From: Permianibacter fluminis
GTDB taxonomy: Bacteria; Pseudomonadota; Gammaproteobacteria; Enterobacterales; Permianibacteraceae
DNA length: 64,000 nt
Assembly: GCF_013179735.1 (NCBI RefSeq)
Contig: NZ_JABMEG010000002.1
Coordinates: 310,001 to 374,000 of the forward strand
Reading direction: 5' to 3'
Notes under the pieces: model-generated
Databases searched by the model: none
Seen by the model: only the letters and a program-made list of their open reading frames with translations
Told to the model about the DNA's origin: nothing
Program-made: the position numbers and the translations under genes
In this document: positions 25,511-35,559 of the stretch, in pieces
Numbering within the stretch: position 1 is the first letter of the stretch
Layout: each line of letters begins with the position of its first letter

Positions 25511-26844
25511 TCGCTTGGCTCTGGAATATCCTGTTTTTGTTCATCACCATCGGCGTGCTGGTCACGGTGCACGAGTTCGGCCATTTCTGGGTCGCCCGTC
25601 GGCTCGGTGTCCGGGTACTGACGTTTTCGATCGGTTTTGGCAGCGCGCTATGGTCGCGACGGGCGGCGGATGGGGTGGAATACCGCATTGCTGCCATTCC
25701 GCTCGGCGGCTACGTCAAGATGCTCGATGAGCGGGAAGCGGACGTGCCGACCGAGCAGTTGCCGCAGGCGTTCAACCGGCAGTCGGTCTGGACTCGCATC
25801 GCGGTGGCGTTGGCCGGCCCGGTGGCCAATTTCCTGTTTGCCATCATCGCGTTCGCGGCCATGTATATGGTCGGCATCCGGGATCTGAAACCGGTGCTTG
25901 GCGATGTTGCGGCGGACAGTGCCGCTGCCGCCGCAGGATTGCGTGCTGGCATGGAGGTTGTCGCGGTTGATGATGAGGCCGTGCAAACCTGGGAGGAGCT
26001 GACCTTTGCCTTGGTGGCGCGAGTGGGGTCCGAGCGGCCGGTGGAATTGCAGGCCCGGGACAACGGAGCCATTGGCCGTTATCGGCTGCCGGCGGGCGCG
26101 CTCGATTTATCAGGTTACGAAGCGGATATTGCCGGGCATGTCGGTTTGCGTGGACGGTCGTTACCGTGGCCGGCGATTATCAATAGTCTGGATGAAAATG
26201 GCGCGGCAAAACGGGCCGGAATCCAGGTTGGCGATGTCATCAGTTTATGGGATGGTGAGCCGGTTTCCGGCTTTCCCGCGCTGACTGAAAAGATAACGGC
26301 CGCCGCAGGCAAAACTGTTACACTCCGGCTGCTTCGGGCTGATGCTCCGCTGGATATTGCCGTCACAATTGCCGATGACAATGGCCGTGGTCGACTCGGT
26401 GTCGGCTCGGTCCGACCCGCGACTCCGGATGATTGGTTAGTTTTGCGGCAGCTCGGGCTATGGGATGCATTGGTTGGCGGCTGGCACAAGATGGTGGATA
26501 CCAGCGCTCTGGTTCTGGATGGCTTGAGCAAACTGGTTACCGGCAAGCTGTCGCTCAAGTCTTTGAGCGGACCGGTCACCATTGCCGAAGGTGCGGGTGC
26601 CACTGCCGCGGCCGGTCCCGATCGATTTTTTTGGTTTCTGGGATTGATCAGCGTAAATCTCGGTCTCATCAACCTCATGCCCATCCCAATGTTGGATGGC
26701 GGCCACCTGCTGTATTTTGGGGTGGAGGCAGTACGCGGCCGGCCGTTGTCGGAACGCGTGCAGGAATGGGGACTGCGTATCGGGGTGGCACTGGTTGGTG
26801 CCCTGATGCTCATCGCTCTCTTTAACGATTTCGCCCGCCCGTAA
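25507..26844 (+). CDS. rseP: Site-2 zinc metalloprotease RseP
   Basis: A 445-residue inner-membrane intramembrane protease. In gammaproteobacteria it makes the second cut in the anti-sigma factor RseA/MucA to release sigmaE, and it also clears signal peptides. The zinc motif HEFGH is in the first helix ([15 protein letters not shown]), followed by two periplasmic PDZ domains (about 110-290) and the third-helix motif [14 protein letters not shown] with the metal-binding Asp. The start overlaps the dxr stop (ATGA). Next to bamA, it links sigmaE signalling with outer-membrane assembly. Confidence 0.95.
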   Translation: MIAWLWNILFLFITIGVLVTVHEFGHFWVARRLGVRVLTFSIGFGSALWSRRAADGVEYRIAAIPLGGYVKMLDEREADVPTEQLPQAFNRQSVWTRIAVALAGPVANFLFAIIAFAAMYMVGIRDLKPVLGDVAADSAAAAAGLRAGMEVVAVDDEAVQTWEELTFALVARVGSERPVELQARDNGAIGRYRLPAGALDLSGYEADIAGHVGLRGRSLPWPAIINSLDENGAAKRAGIQVGDVISLWDGEPVSGFPALTEKITAAAGKTVTLRLLRADAPLDIAVTIADDNGRGRLGVGSVRPATPDDWLVLRQLGLWDALVGGWHKMVDTSALVLDGLSKLVTGKLSLKSLSGPVTIAEGAGATAAAGPDRFFWFLGLISVNLGLINLMPIPMLDGGHLLYFGVEAVRGRPLSERVQEWGLRIGVALVGALMLIALFNDFARP

Positions 26845-26874
26845 CGGGCTGGCTGTTGGTGTAAATAGAACAAC

Positions 26875-29352
26875 ATGAAAATCCCGTTCAAGCGTTTGTC
26901 CCTGGCTGTTCTCCTGGCGCTCGGCGCCACCCGTGTTCTGGCAATCGAGCCTTTTGTCGTGCAGGACATCGAAGTCCGTGGCCTGCAGCGGGTTGAGCTC
27001 GGCACGTTCTTTACCTATTTGCCACTGCGCGTTGGTGAAACCATTGATGATACCCGGGTGCCGCAGATCATTCGGACGCTGTACAAGCAAGGCTCGTTCG
27101 AGTCGGTCAAGCTGGAGCGTGACGGCAACAAGCTGGTGGTGGTGATCGAGGAGCGGCCGACCATTTCCACCATCGTTTTTGATGGCAACAAGCAGATCAA
27201 AACCGAGCAATTGCTGGAAGGCTTGAAGCCGATGGGTTTCGCCAAGGGCGAAGTGCTCAACCCGTCGATGCTTGCCCAAATTGTCCAAGAACTCGAACAG
27301 CAGTATTTTTCGCACGGCAAATACAGCGTCCGCATTACCCACAAAGTGGTCAAGTTGCCACGCAACCGGGTCGATGTCCGCTTCAAAGTGGTCGAGGGCG
27401 ATGCGGCCGTCATTGGCGCGATCAATATCGTCGGCAACCAGGTCTTTAGTGACGAAGAACTGTTGAAACAGTTTGAATTGACCACTGGTGGCTGGTTCAG
27501 TTTCTTCACTGATGACAATCAGTACGCCAAGGAAAAGCTCTCCGGCGATTTGGAGAAGCTGCGGTCGTATTATATGGATCGCGGCTATTTGAAGTTCCAG
27601 GTCAGTTCGACGCAAGTGGCCATTTCGCCGGACCGCCAGCAGATATACATCACCATCAACATCAATGAAGGTGAGCAGTACAAGATTAAAGACATCAAGT
27701 TTGTTGGTGATCTGATTGTTACGGAAGAGCAACTGCGTCAGATGTTGCCGGCCAAGAGCGGCGATATCTATTCGGCGGCGGCCTTTACCTTTGCCGAGAC
27801 CAATATCAGCAAGCTGCTCGGGCTCTACGGCTATGCTTTTGCCAACGTGACAACGGCACCCACACCAGATGATCAAAACAAAGAAGTCGATGTTACCCTG
27901 ATGATTCAACCGGGCAAGCGTACCTACGTTCGCCGGATCAGCTTCTCGGGCAACGAAACGACCAACGACCACGTGCTGCGCCGCGAAATGCGGATGATGG
28001 AAAGCGGACCGTTTTCGACCGACCTCGTTGACCGTTCCAAGACCTTGCTGGAGCGGCAACCGTTTATCGAAGAAGTGACCATCGAGACGCCCAAGGTTGA
28101 GGGCACGGACGATCAGGTCGATGTTGATGTCAAGGTCAAAGAACGCAATGCCGGGACATTCAATGCCGGTTTCGGTTACAGCGATTTTTATGGCCTGCAG
28201 TTCACCGCAGGTATCAGTCACGAGAACTTCCTGGGCAGCGGTAACAAGGTTGCGTTCAACCTTTCCAACAGCAAGGCCATCAAGAGTTACGACGTCAGCT
28301 TTACCGACCCCTATTTCACGGTTGATGGCGTCAGTCTCGGCACCCGTGTCTATTTCCGGGAGACCGATTACGGCGAGTTGAACCTGGTGGGTCAGGCGCT
28401 TGATTCGGTCGGCACCAAAGTGACGCTGGGCATACCGTACAGCGAGGTATCACGGTTCAGCATCGGTGTCGGTTTCCAGGACAGTACCTTCCAGACCGGT
28501 GGTGCCACCTCTGTGCTGCAGCTGCAGGAGTTTTTCCAGCGTGCCGACCAGGACATTTCGGTTGAGCCGGATTTCGATTATTCGTATTTGACGCTTGAGC
28601 TTGGCTGGTTACGAAACACCTTGAACCGGGGTATTTTCCCGGATCGCGGCACCTCGCAATCTTTTTCGGTTGAGGCCTCGGTGCCGAACTCCGATTTCCA
28701 GTTCTACAAAGCGCAGTATGACCTGCAGCATTACATTCAGATCACCGACGGATGGAGCTTTCTGGTCCGCGGCAATTTGGCCTATGGCGATGGTTACGGC
28801 GATGGCGTAGAGAACTACAAACTGCCGTACTTTGAAAATTTCTATGCCGGTGGTCAGGGAACCGTGCGTGGTTTTGAGCGGAATACCATCGGACCGCGCG
28901 AAATCATTCGGACTTCACGGACATCAGGTACGCCGCCGGGGACTGACCCGGGCGACATAGGGGTGCCTGTTGTGTTGCCGCCAGAGTTTGATCGGATCCA
29001 GGTGGGTACCCGGGGCGTTGGCGGTAATGCTCGTGCGCTTGCCGGCATGGAGCTGATCTTTCCGACGCCGTTTGCGGACGGCAATCGTTCAGTCCGTACC
29101 AGTCTGTTTGTCGATGCGGGCCATCTGTGGGATACCGAGTTTGACCGTACCCACTACAGCTTCCTGCAAACGGATGACTACGAAGCCATTCCGGATTACA
29201 GTGACTCGAGTCAGTTCCGGGTGTCGTATGGTTTGGCTTTGCAATGGCTGTCGCCGATGGGACCTATCGGTTTCCATTTCTCGCGTGCCTTGCGCAAGGA
29301 AGATGGCGACAACACCGAGAATTTCGGCTTCACCATCGGCCGCACCTTCTAA
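26875..29352 (+). CDS. bamA: Outer membrane protein assembly factor BamA
   Basis: An 825-residue Omp85 protein that inserts beta-barrel proteins into the outer membrane. It has a signal peptide (cleavage after VLA, about residue 22-24), five POTRA domains (about 24-420) and a C-terminal 16-strand barrel. The lid-loop motif is GTVRGFERNTIGPREI, and the last strand ends in GFTIGRTF with a terminal Phe. A proline- and glycine-rich insertion (SGTPPGTDPGDIG) lies in the loop just after that motif. It is followed by the chaperone gene skp, which delivers substrates to it. Confidence 0.96.
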   Translation: MKIPFKRLSLAVLLALGATRVLAIEPFVVQDIEVRGLQRVELGTFFTYLPLRVGETIDDTRVPQIIRTLYKQGSFESVKLERDGNKLVVVIEERPTISTIVFDGNKQIKTEQLLEGLKPMGFAKGEVLNPSMLAQIVQELEQQYFSHGKYSVRITHKVVKLPRNRVDVRFKVVEGDAAVIGAINIVGNQVFSDEELLKQFELTTGGWFSFFTDDNQYAKEKLSGDLEKLRSYYMDRGYLKFQVSSTQVAISPDRQQIYITININEGEQYKIKDIKFVGDLIVTEEQLRQMLPAKSGDIYSAAAFTFAETNISKLLGLYGYAFANVTTAPTPDDQNKEVDVTLMIQPGKRTYVRRISFSGNETTNDHVLRREMRMMESGPFSTDLVDRSKTLLERQPFIEEVTIETPKVEGTDDQVDVDVKVKERNAGTFNAGFGYSDFYGLQFTAGISHENFLGSGNKVAFNLSNSKAIKSYDVSFTDPYFTVDGVSLGTRVYFRETDYGELNLVGQALDSVGTKVTLGIPYSEVSRFSIGVGFQDSTFQTGGATSVLQLQEFFQRADQDISVEPDFDYSYLTLELGWLRNTLNRGIFPDRGTSQSFSVEASVPNSDFQFYKAQYDLQHYIQITDGWSFLVRGNLAYGDGYGDGVENYKLPYFENFYAGGQGTVRGFERNTIGPREIIRTSRTSGTPPGTDPGDIGVPVVLPPEFDRIQVGTRGVGGNARALAGMELIFPTPFADGNRSVRTSLFVDAGHLWDTEFDRTHYSFLQTDDYEAIPDYSDSSQFRVSYGLALQWLSPMGPIGFHFSRALRKEDGDNTENFGFTIGRTF

Positions 29353-29383
29353 TTAATCTGGGCTTTGTTTAGAGGACAACAAC

Positions 29384-29890
29384 ATGAAAAAATTTGCTGT
29401 ATTGCTCGCTCTGGTGCCGGCACTGGCGATGGCCGAAGCATCCGCTGAGCTGAAAATTGCCGTTGTCGATATTCAGGAAGTGGCGGCCAAGTCGCCTCAG
29501 CGTGAAGCCATTGGCGAGAAGCTGAAGGCGGAGTTCAAAGACCGCATGGATGCATTGAAGAAGATGGATACCGAAATCCGTGCCCAAGCCGAAAAGGCCC
29601 AGAAGGATGCACCGACCATGACCGAGCAACAGAAGGTTGATGCGCAGCGGTCGTTGCAGTCCAAGGGTAGCGATCTGCAATTGAAAGATAAGGCGCTGAA
29701 AGAGGATTACCAGCGTCGCGGTGCGGAAGAGCAGCGGGTCCTGATGGGCAAAATCAGTCAAGCCATCAGCGCGGTTGCGGCCAAAGAAGGCGTGCAAATG
29801 GTGCTGACGCGCGATGCAGTGCCTTATGTCCAGCCGCAATTCGACATTACCGCCAAGGTCATTCAGGCCATGGGCACGCCCGGTAAATAA
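29384..29890 (+). CDS. skp: OmpH/Skp family periplasmic chaperone
   Basis: A 168-residue protein with a signal peptide (MKKFAVLLALVPALAMAEA). The mature part starts with the beta-strand KIAVVDIQEVAAKSPQ typical of OmpH, continues with a long charged coiled-coil hairpin (about residues 45-120), and returns with the strand VQMVLTRDAVPYV. Skp forms a trimeric holder that binds unfolded outer-membrane proteins in the periplasm and passes them to BamA. It is between bamA and lpxD (only six bases before lpxD), the standard arrangement. Confidence 0.93.
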   Translation: MKKFAVLLALVPALAMAEASAELKIAVVDIQEVAAKSPQREAIGEKLKAEFKDRMDALKKMDTEIRAQAEKAQKDAPTMTEQQKVDAQRSLQSKGSDLQLKDKALKEDYQRRGAEEQRVLMGKISQAISAVAAKEGVQMVLTRDAVPYVQPQFDITAKVIQAMGTPGK

Positions 29891-29896
29891 TCGGCG

Positions 29897-30931
29897 ATGA
29901 AGCTCGCGGAACTTGCGCAGCAACTACAGGCCCGGCTGGTTGGCGATGGTGACATCGACATCCGCCGGGTCGCTGATTTGCGCACGGCAGGAATCGGTGA
30001 TATCAGTTTTCTGACCAGCAGTGAATACCGTGAACATCTGGCGGTTACCCGCGCCAGCGCGGTGATGCTGAAAGAAGCTGACCATGCTGGCTGCCCGGTC
30101 GCAGCTTTGGTGGTTGCCTCGCCGTACCTGGCCTATGCCAAAGTGGCCCAGTTGCTTGATCCGACGCCGCGACCTGCGGCGGGGATTCATCCCACCGCCG
30201 TGATATCACCGGAGGCTCAGCTCGCGAGCGATGTCTCGGTAGGTCCGAGTGCTGTGATCGAGCGTGGCTGCATTGTGGCGTCGGGTGCCATCATCGGCAG
30301 CCACTGTGTGCTCGGCGAGCAGGTGCAGCTCGGCGCAAACAGCCGGCTGTGGCCCGGGGTCGTGCTTTACCACGGTGTCCGATTGGGTGAGCGCTGCACG
30401 GTCCACAGCGGAACAGTGATTGGGTCTGATGGTTTTGGCTATGCTCAGGAAGCGGGGCAGTGGGTCAAGATTCCGCAGACCGGCACCGTTGTCTTGGGCG
30501 ACGATGTTGAGATCGGCGCCAACTGCACCATCGACCGGGGCGCGCTGGGCGACACCGTCATCGCCAATGGCGTCAAGCTAGACAATCTGATTCATATCGC
30601 CCACAACGTGCAAATCGGTGCTCATTCGGCGATTGCCGGCTGTTCTGGCGTTGCTGGAAGTACTGTAATTGGCAAGCAGGTCACACTCGCTGGTCGGGTA
30701 AGCGTGCTCGGGCACCTGACAATTTGCGATAATGCCCATGTGACGGCTTGTTCGCTGGTCAATAAATCCATTACTGAACCCGGCGCCTATTCGTCGGGGA
30801 CTACACTTCAGGACAACCGCAGTTGGCGCAAGAGCGCCGCCCGGTTTCACCAGCTTGATGATCTCGCCCGTCGCTTGCGGCGGCTGGAGAAGCAGCTTGG
30901 TGCGGGACTAGATGAGAATGACAATGACTGA
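29897..30931 (+). CDS. lpxD: UDP-3-O-(3-hydroxyacyl)glucosamine N-acyltransferase
   Basis: A 344-residue enzyme of the third lipid A step, adding a second hydroxyacyl chain from acyl-ACP to UDP-3-O-acylglucosamine. The N-terminal uridine-binding domain (about 1-95) is followed by a left-handed parallel beta-helix with hexapeptide repeats such as [20 protein letters not shown] and a C-terminal helix ([11 protein letters not shown]). The catalytic His is in HIAHNVQIG, next to [12 protein letters not shown]. Its end overlaps the fabZ start region. Confidence 0.95.
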   Translation: MKLAELAQQLQARLVGDGDIDIRRVADLRTAGIGDISFLTSSEYREHLAVTRASAVMLKEADHAGCPVAALVVASPYLAYAKVAQLLDPTPRPAAGIHPTAVISPEAQLASDVSVGPSAVIERGCIVASGAIIGSHCVLGEQVQLGANSRLWPGVVLYHGVRLGERCTVHSGTVIGSDGFGYAQEAGQWVKIPQTGTVVLGDDVEIGANCTIDRGALGDTVIANGVKLDNLIHIAHNVQIGAHSAIAGCSGVAGSTVIGKQVTLAGRVSVLGHLTICDNAHVTACSLVNKSITEPGAYSSGTTLQDNRSWRKSAARFHQLDDLARRLRRLEKQLGAGLDENDND

Positions 30932-31388
30932 GACCACGCCCTCATTAAATACGATGGATATCCACGATGTGCTGCAGCATCTGCCACACCGGTATCCATT
31001 TTTGCTGGTCGACAAAGTGCTCGACTACCAACCGAATCAGTATCTGGTCGGGGTCAAGAATGTCACCTTCAATGAGCCGTGCTTCACCGGCCATTTCCCG
31101 CACCGCCCGGTATTTCCGGGTGTGTTGATCCTGGAAGCGATGGCGCAGTGCACCGGCATACTGGCGTTCAAAAGCACCAATGAAATGCCGAACGATCATT
31201 CGGCGTATTATTTTGTCGGTATTGATGGCGCGCGGTTCCGCGATCCGGTCGAGCCGGGTGATCAGTTGGTCATGCGGGTCGAAGTGCGCAAACAAAAGCG
31301 TGGCATCTGGGTGTTCGGCGCCACGGCGACAGTGGACGGCAAGGTCGTCTGTGAAGCCGAATTGATGTGCACCAAAAAAGAATTCTGA
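30924..31388 (+). CDS. fabZ: 3-hydroxyacyl-ACP dehydratase FabZ
   Basis: A 154-residue hot-dog dehydratase that forms trans-2-enoyl-ACP in fatty acid elongation. It competes with LpxA/LpxD for hydroxyacyl-ACP, which explains the clustering. Key motifs are [33 protein letters not shown] (catalytic His and Glu) and [21 protein letters not shown]. Three ATGs lie in a row inside the end of lpxD (30912, 30918 and 30924). I use the last; a fourth, at 30954, would begin at the usual family start MDIHDVLQ but has no ribosome site. Confidence 0.94.
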   Translation: MTETTPSLNTMDIHDVLQHLPHRYPFLLVDKVLDYQPNQYLVGVKNVTFNEPCFTGHFPHRPVFPGVLILEAMAQCTGILAFKSTNEMPNDHSAYYFVGIDGARFRDPVEPGDQLVMRVEVRKQKRGIWVFGATATVDGKVVCEAELMCTKKEF

Positions 31389-31492
31389 TCACGACAACGT
31401 ATGCGTGTTCAGGCCTGGGATGGCAAGCTTGGCGCCAGGATGGTCCGGAACGCCTGTGATAGTGGCGTCAACACATTGAAGGAATGCTGAGC

Positions 31493-32263
31493 GTGATTCA
31501 TCCGAGCGCAATCGTCCATCCGGGCGCCCGATTGGCGCCCGATGTCGAAGTCGGCCCCTACAGCATCATCGGCGAGCACGTTGAAATCGGCAGCGGTACC
31601 GTGATCGGGCCGCATGTCGTGATCAACGGTCATACCCGCATCGGTCAGCACAACCAGTTCTACCAATTTTCGTCCATTGGCGAAGCCAATCAAGACAAGA
31701 AATACAAAGGCGAACCGACCCGCACGGTAATCGGTGATCACAACGTCTTTCGTGAATGTTGCACGGTACACCGCGGCACCACCCAAGACCGGCATGAGAC
31801 CACGATTGGCAATCACAATCTGTTCATGGCCTATGTTCACGTTGCCCACGATTGTCTGGTTGGCAATCACTGTATTCTGGCCAACAACGCCACGCTGGCT
31901 GGTCATGTCCATATCGGTGATTGGGCGATCCTGGGCGGCTTTACCGCGGTGCATCAGTTCTGCCACATTGGTGCCCATGCCTTCCTCGGCATGAAGTCGG
32001 GTTTGCAAAAAGATGTGCCGCCGTTTGTCATGGCCGAAGGTTTTCATGCCGAACCACGCGGCATCAATAGCGAAGGGCTGAAGCGCCGCGGTTTCACGGC
32101 CGAGCAGATTTTGCTGATCAAGCGCGCCTACAAGATCATTTACCGGCAGGGCTTGACCGTTGAACAGGCGCTGGCGCCACTGCAAGAACTGGTGGCCGAG
32201 TTTGATGGTATTCGCGTGCTGACCGATTTCATCGCCAACTCCAGCCGCGGCATTATTCGCTGA
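31493..32263 (+). CDS. lpxA: Acyl-ACP-UDP-N-acetylglucosamine O-acyltransferase
   Basis: A 256-residue trimeric enzyme of the first lipid A step, moving a hydroxyacyl chain to the 3-OH of UDP-GlcNAc. It has the hexapeptide beta-helix from IHPSAIVHPGARLAPDVEV onward, the catalytic His in HVAHDCLVGNHCILANNATL, and the C-terminal helical acyl-chain region (FTAEQILLIKRAYKIIYRQG). The GTG at 31493 gives the family-typical start MIHPSA and has AAGGA nine bases upstream; the ATG at 31484 touches that ribosome site and is less likely. Confidence 0.95.
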   Translation: MIHPSAIVHPGARLAPDVEVGPYSIIGEHVEIGSGTVIGPHVVINGHTRIGQHNQFYQFSSIGEANQDKKYKGEPTRTVIGDHNVFRECCTVHRGTTQDRHETTIGNHNLFMAYVHVAHDCLVGNHCILANNATLAGHVHIGDWAILGGFTAVHQFCHIGAHAFLGMKSGLQKDVPPFVMAEGFHAEPRGINSEGLKRRGFTAEQILLIKRAYKIIYRQGLTVEQALAPLQELVAEFDGIRVLTDFIANSSRGIIR

Positions 32264-32318
32264 TCGATCAACTGCTGCGCTGATCGCTCTGATCGGCGCC
32301 TTTCCTCCGGCTGACACG

Positions 32319-33524
32319 ATGACCGCTCGCATGACTGAGTCTTCCCTTGCTGTGCCCAGCACCGACACGCCAGTGCGGGTTGCCATTGTCGCGGGCGAAG
32401 CGTCGGGCGATATTCTTGGCGAGGCACTGCTGAAAGCGCTGCGGGAGCGGCTTCCGCAGCTGCAAGCCGAGGGCATTGCCGGTCCACGTATGCAAGCGCA
32501 GCACTGCCACAGCCGCTATCCGATGGAGCGCCTGTCGGTGATGGGGATTCTGGCCATCCTCAAGCGCCTGCCGGAATTGCTGTCGGTACGAAAACAACTG
32601 GTGCGTCACTGGTTGCAGCAGCGACCGGATGTTTTTATCGGTATCGATGCGCCGGAGTTCAATCTGGGTCTCGAAGAGCAGCTACGCGCCGGTGGCGTGA
32701 CCACGGTGCATTTTGTCAGCCCGTCGGTTTGGGCCTGGCGGAAGAAGCGCATTTTTACCATCCAGCGTGCCGTCGATTTGATGCTGACGCTGTTTCCATT
32801 CGAACAAGCGATTTATCGCGAGCACGGTGTTGGCGTGGCTCACGTGGGCCACCCGCTTGCCGATCAAATCGCGCTCGACAATGAGCCTGGCTCGGCCCGT
32901 GCGGCCTTGGCGATTCCGGACGAGGCGCGCGTGCTGGCTGTCTTGCCGGGCAGTCGCGGCAGTGAGCTGAAGTTTCTGTCCGAGCCGTTTATCCGGGCGA
33001 TGCAATTGCTGCAGCAGCGTGATGCGACGCTGCACTTTCTGGTTCCTTGCGCGACACCGGCACGACGAGCGCAATTTTCTGCTGCGCTGCAAGCGGCCGG
33101 CGGAGTCAGCAACCTGCATCTGCTCGATGGTCAATCGCAAACCGCAATGATTGCCGCGGATGCCATTTTGTTGGCGTCTGGCACTGCTACGCTGGAGGCC
33201 ATGCTGATCAAGCGGCCGATGGTGGTGGCGTACAAAGTTTCCGGTTTCAGCTACGCCATTTACAAACGGCTGCTGACCATCGGCCGTTTCGCCTTGCCGA
33301 ATCTGCTGTCCGGTCGCGATTTGGTGCCTGAATTGATGCAGGATGATTGCACGGCTGAAAAGCTGGCGGACGCGATGTGGCAGCAACTCTCGCTGTCGGC
33401 GGCCGAACGCGCGGCGCTGCTCGCTGAATTTCGTCGTCTGCATGAGGAACTGCGTGGCAACGCGGGCGCCCGTGCGGCTGAGGCCATCATTGCTTTGCTG
33501 CTGCAGAAGGGCCGGTTGCCATGA
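32319..33524 (+). CDS. lpxB: Lipid-A-disaccharide synthase
   Basis: A 401-residue GT19 glycosyltransferase that joins UDP-diacylglucosamine and lipid X. Motifs are [69 protein letters not shown] and [20 protein letters not shown]. The N-terminal 18 residues are not part of the fold, so the ATG at 32331 is an alternative start. It lies 55 bp after lpxA, with a short direct repeat (CGCTGATCG at 32258 and 32278) beginning at the lpxA stop, and overlaps rnhB by four bases. Confidence 0.95.
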   Translation: MTARMTESSLAVPSTDTPVRVAIVAGEASGDILGEALLKALRERLPQLQAEGIAGPRMQAQHCHSRYPMERLSVMGILAILKRLPELLSVRKQLVRHWLQQRPDVFIGIDAPEFNLGLEEQLRAGGVTTVHFVSPSVWAWRKKRIFTIQRAVDLMLTLFPFEQAIYREHGVGVAHVGHPLADQIALDNEPGSARAALAIPDEARVLAVLPGSRGSELKFLSEPFIRAMQLLQQRDATLHFLVPCATPARRAQFSAALQAAGGVSNLHLLDGQSQTAMIAADAILLASGTATLEAMLIKRPMVVAYKVSGFSYAIYKRLLTIGRFALPNLLSGRDLVPELMQDDCTAEKLADAMWQQLSLSAAERAALLAEFRRLHEELRGNAGARAAEAIIALLLQKGRLP

Positions 33525-34096
33525 GCATTATTTTGATTGCCGGTGTTGATGAAGTGGGTCGTGGCCCGCTGGCGGGACCGGTCGTGACGGCGGCGGTGAT
33601 CCTCGATCCGAACAAACCGATTGCCGGCCTGGCGGACTCGAAAAAGCTCAGTGAAAAAAAGCGTGAATTACTGGTGCCGGAAATCGAAGCCAAAGCTCTG
33701 GCTTTTGCCTACGGTCGCGCTGAAGTGGAAGAGATTGATCAGCTCAATATCCTGCAGGCCAGTTTGCTCGCCATGCGCCGGGCTGTGCTTGCATTGCCAA
33801 TCGTACCGCAGGAGGTTTGGGTCGATGGCAACAAGGCCCCGGATTTGCCGATGAAGGTGCTGACCTTCATCAAGGGCGATGCCACGGTTGCCGCCATCAG
33901 CGCTGCATCAATTCTGGCCAAAGTGGCTCGTGATCGAGAAATGCTGCAGTGGCACGAACAGTATCCGCAGTATGGTTTTGCTGGCCACAAAGGCTATCCG
34001 ACCGCTGCCCATGTTGAAGCGCTGCGTGTCCATGGCGTAACGCCCATTCATCGGCGCAGTTTTGCCCCGGTGCAGGCGAGCCTGCAGCTGGTTTGA
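33521..34096 (+). CDS. rnhB: Ribonuclease HII
   Basis: A 191-residue RNase HII that removes ribonucleotides embedded in DNA and RNA primers. The catalytic acidic residues are visible in [15 protein letters not shown] (Asp and Glu) and [11 protein letters not shown] (Asp). [11 protein letters not shown] and [12 protein letters not shown] are also typical. Its ATG overlaps the lpxB stop (ATGA). The normal gammaproteobacterial neighbour dnaE is still downstream but is separated by an inserted protease gene on the other strand. The stop codon starts a degenerate 14-bp repeat series. Confidence 0.95.
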   Translation: MSIILIAGVDEVGRGPLAGPVVTAAVILDPNKPIAGLADSKKLSEKKRELLVPEIEAKALAFAYGRAEVEEIDQLNILQASLLAMRRAVLALPIVPQEVWVDGNKAPDLPMKVLTFIKGDATVAAISAASILAKVARDREMLQWHEQYPQYGFAGHKGYPTAAHVEALRVHGVTPIHRRSFAPVQASLQLV

Positions 34097-34156
34097 AGAC
34101 GGTTTACTGAAGACCGCGAACAGAAAATTGTAATCTGAAATCCGTTTAGATTAGCT
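34087..34156. repeat. Decayed 14-bp tandem array at the rnhB stop codon
   Basis: Units can be laid out at 34087, 34101, 34115, 34129 and 34143. The first two are close (GCTGGTTTGAAGAC and GGTTTACTGAAGAC), and the rest keep only the GAA/TGAAA pattern. The first unit contains the rnhB TGA. The signal is weaker than at 10227 and 15706. Confidence 0.55.
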
Positions 34157-34159
34157 ACA

Positions 34160-34196
34160 AAAAAACGGCGAGGTCTCCCTCGCCGTTTTCTTTTTG
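34160..34196. terminator. Bidirectional terminator between rnhB and the protease gene
   Basis: An 8-bp stem CGGCGAGG-TCTC-CCTCGCCG (34166-34185) flanked by A-rich sequence on the left and TTTTCTTTTT on the right. It serves two converging transcription units. Confidence 0.9.
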
Positions 34197-34210
34197 TCGT
34201 GGTCGCGTGC

Positions 34211-35275
34211 TTATTTGCGACGACGCATCATGCCAAATCCGAGCAGGCCAAAACCCATCAGTGCCAACGCTTCCGGTGCCGGCACAGCGTGTGCCGAGAT
34301 CCAGTCGTAATGGTAGGCAACGGAAGTGTCGACGGCGCCTTCGCCCCATGACGAGTTCAGTGCGCGACCGCGGGTGGTGCAGTTGGCATCAAACAGGCGG
34401 CAGCCGAGGGTAAAGCCGTACGAGGTCAAGCCTGCCAGTTGGCCGTTGACCAACACGGTGCCGCCCGAATCACCAGGGGCCGAATTGACTTCCATGCCGG
34501 TGGCGCCATGAACGTAAGCGGTGTTGCCGCCATCGTAGTTCAGGAACAGATTGCCCCAGAGATCATTGGCGCTGTTGAACGGATTGTCGAAATCCGACGT
34601 CAGCACCTGGCCGCCTTCGCAGTTGTAGCCGAGCATGTAGCAGAGCGCGTAGTTGTCGCTGTCGAAATGGTTGCTACCGAATACGCGCAGCAGGTTGCCG
34701 TCAGCGCCGGTGATGCCACCGTATTGGGCGCCAACGTCACCCCAACCGAAGCCACCGTAGCCAACGCGGGTGTAGTCCTGGCCAATGGCATCGCCGGTGT
34801 ACAGGTCGTAACGGTTGGCCCAGGTGGGGGCTGCAGTGTGCAGCGTGATGATGGCGACGTCATTACCGTTGCCGGCGTAATCAAAGGTCCAGCCTTCATG
34901 CACGGCGACGCCGGCAAAGCCGATGTCGACACTGCCATTCGGGCCGTCGAACTGAATGCTGTCATTGGCGAAGCTCGGCAGCACGTTGCCGGCGTCATCG
35001 GTGACGCAGTGGGCGGCGGTCAGGATGTGCCGACCCGAGGCCAGCAGACTGCCGGTGCAGTAGCGGCTGCCGTTGCTTTGCAACTGGACGGTGCCGGTGT
35101 ACTGATCATGGCCCAGATCAAGATAAGGCAGGGCACCGGCGATGCCGGTGCTGGACGGCGCGCCGACGACAACCAGCGGCTCCAGTTCGGCGGTTGAGGT
35201 ATCCACCAAACCGGCGTGGGCACTGCCCGCGACAGCCAGCGCGAGGCCAGCCAATTGATACGACGAAAACTTCAT
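34211..35275 (-). CDS. Secreted trypsin-like serine protease with PEP-CTERM anchor
   Basis: A 354-residue S1-family protease. A signal peptide (MKFSSYQLAGLALAVAGSAHA) leads to a chymotrypsin fold with the full triad His89 (LTAAHC), Asp139 (GNDVAII) and Ser270 (GDSGGT). The last 24 residues are a PEP-CTERM sorting signal: VPAPE at 331-335, a hydrophobic helix and the basic tail MMRRRK. Such proteins are processed by an exosortase/EpsH and are usually linked to exopolysaccharide or biofilm matrix; no exosortase is in this window. The ATG at 35275 has the strong ribosome site AAGGAG; a longer frame to 35500 is intergenic. It is inserted on the opposite strand between rnhB and dnaE. Confidence 0.92.
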   Translation of the reverse strand: MKFSSYQLAGLALAVAGSAHAGLVDTSTAELEPLVVVGAPSSTGIAGALPYLDLGHDQYTGTVQLQSNGSRYCTGSLLASGRHILTAAHCVTDDAGNVLPSFANDSIQFDGPNGSVDIGFAGVAVHEGWTFDYAGNGNDVAIITLHTAAPTWANRYDLYTGDAIGQDYTRVGYGGFGWGDVGAQYGGITGADGNLLRVFGSNHFDSDNYALCYMLGYNCEGGQVLTSDFDNPFNSANDLWGNLFLNYDGGNTAYVHGATGMEVNSAPGDSGGTVLVNGQLAGLTSYGFTLGCRLFDANCTTRGRALNSSWGEGAVDTSVAYHYDWISAHAVPAPEALALMGFGLLGFGMMRRRK

Positions 35276-35526
35276 GACATCTCCTTGAGTCGTTGCCTGG
35301 TTATTGCTGTTCAGGTCTTGGGTTTTCAGGCGCCGTTCAAGAGCAATGTACAGGCCAAGGTAGCAAAGGCTTATTTTTAAAGACATTCGAGCTATAAGAA
35401 CTGATACAAAGCGATACCATGTAAAAAGTGCTGACAGCTGGCGTGGAATATGGCCCGGCCATGGCCGGCACAAAACATTCACCGCCGGCTGGCCTGTCAA
35501 GCGTTCCCCTTCGGCCTGCTGCCCCC

Positions 35527-35532
35527 TAGAAT
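35527..35532 (+). promoter_or_regulatory. -10 box upstream of dnaE
   Basis: TAGAAT with the GC-rich discriminator GCGCCC, 28 bp before the dnaE ATG. The hexamer 17 bp upstream (TTCCCC, 35504-35509) is a poor -35, so the call is tentative. Confidence 0.35.
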
Positions 35533-35559
35533 GCGCCCTCAGTCCGTAAGGGAGTTGTC

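Noticed and set aside
25507-29352. A sigmaE operator or RseAB genes near rseP
   Set aside because: None of rpoE, rseA or rseB is present and no clear sigmaE-type promoter before bamA was found.
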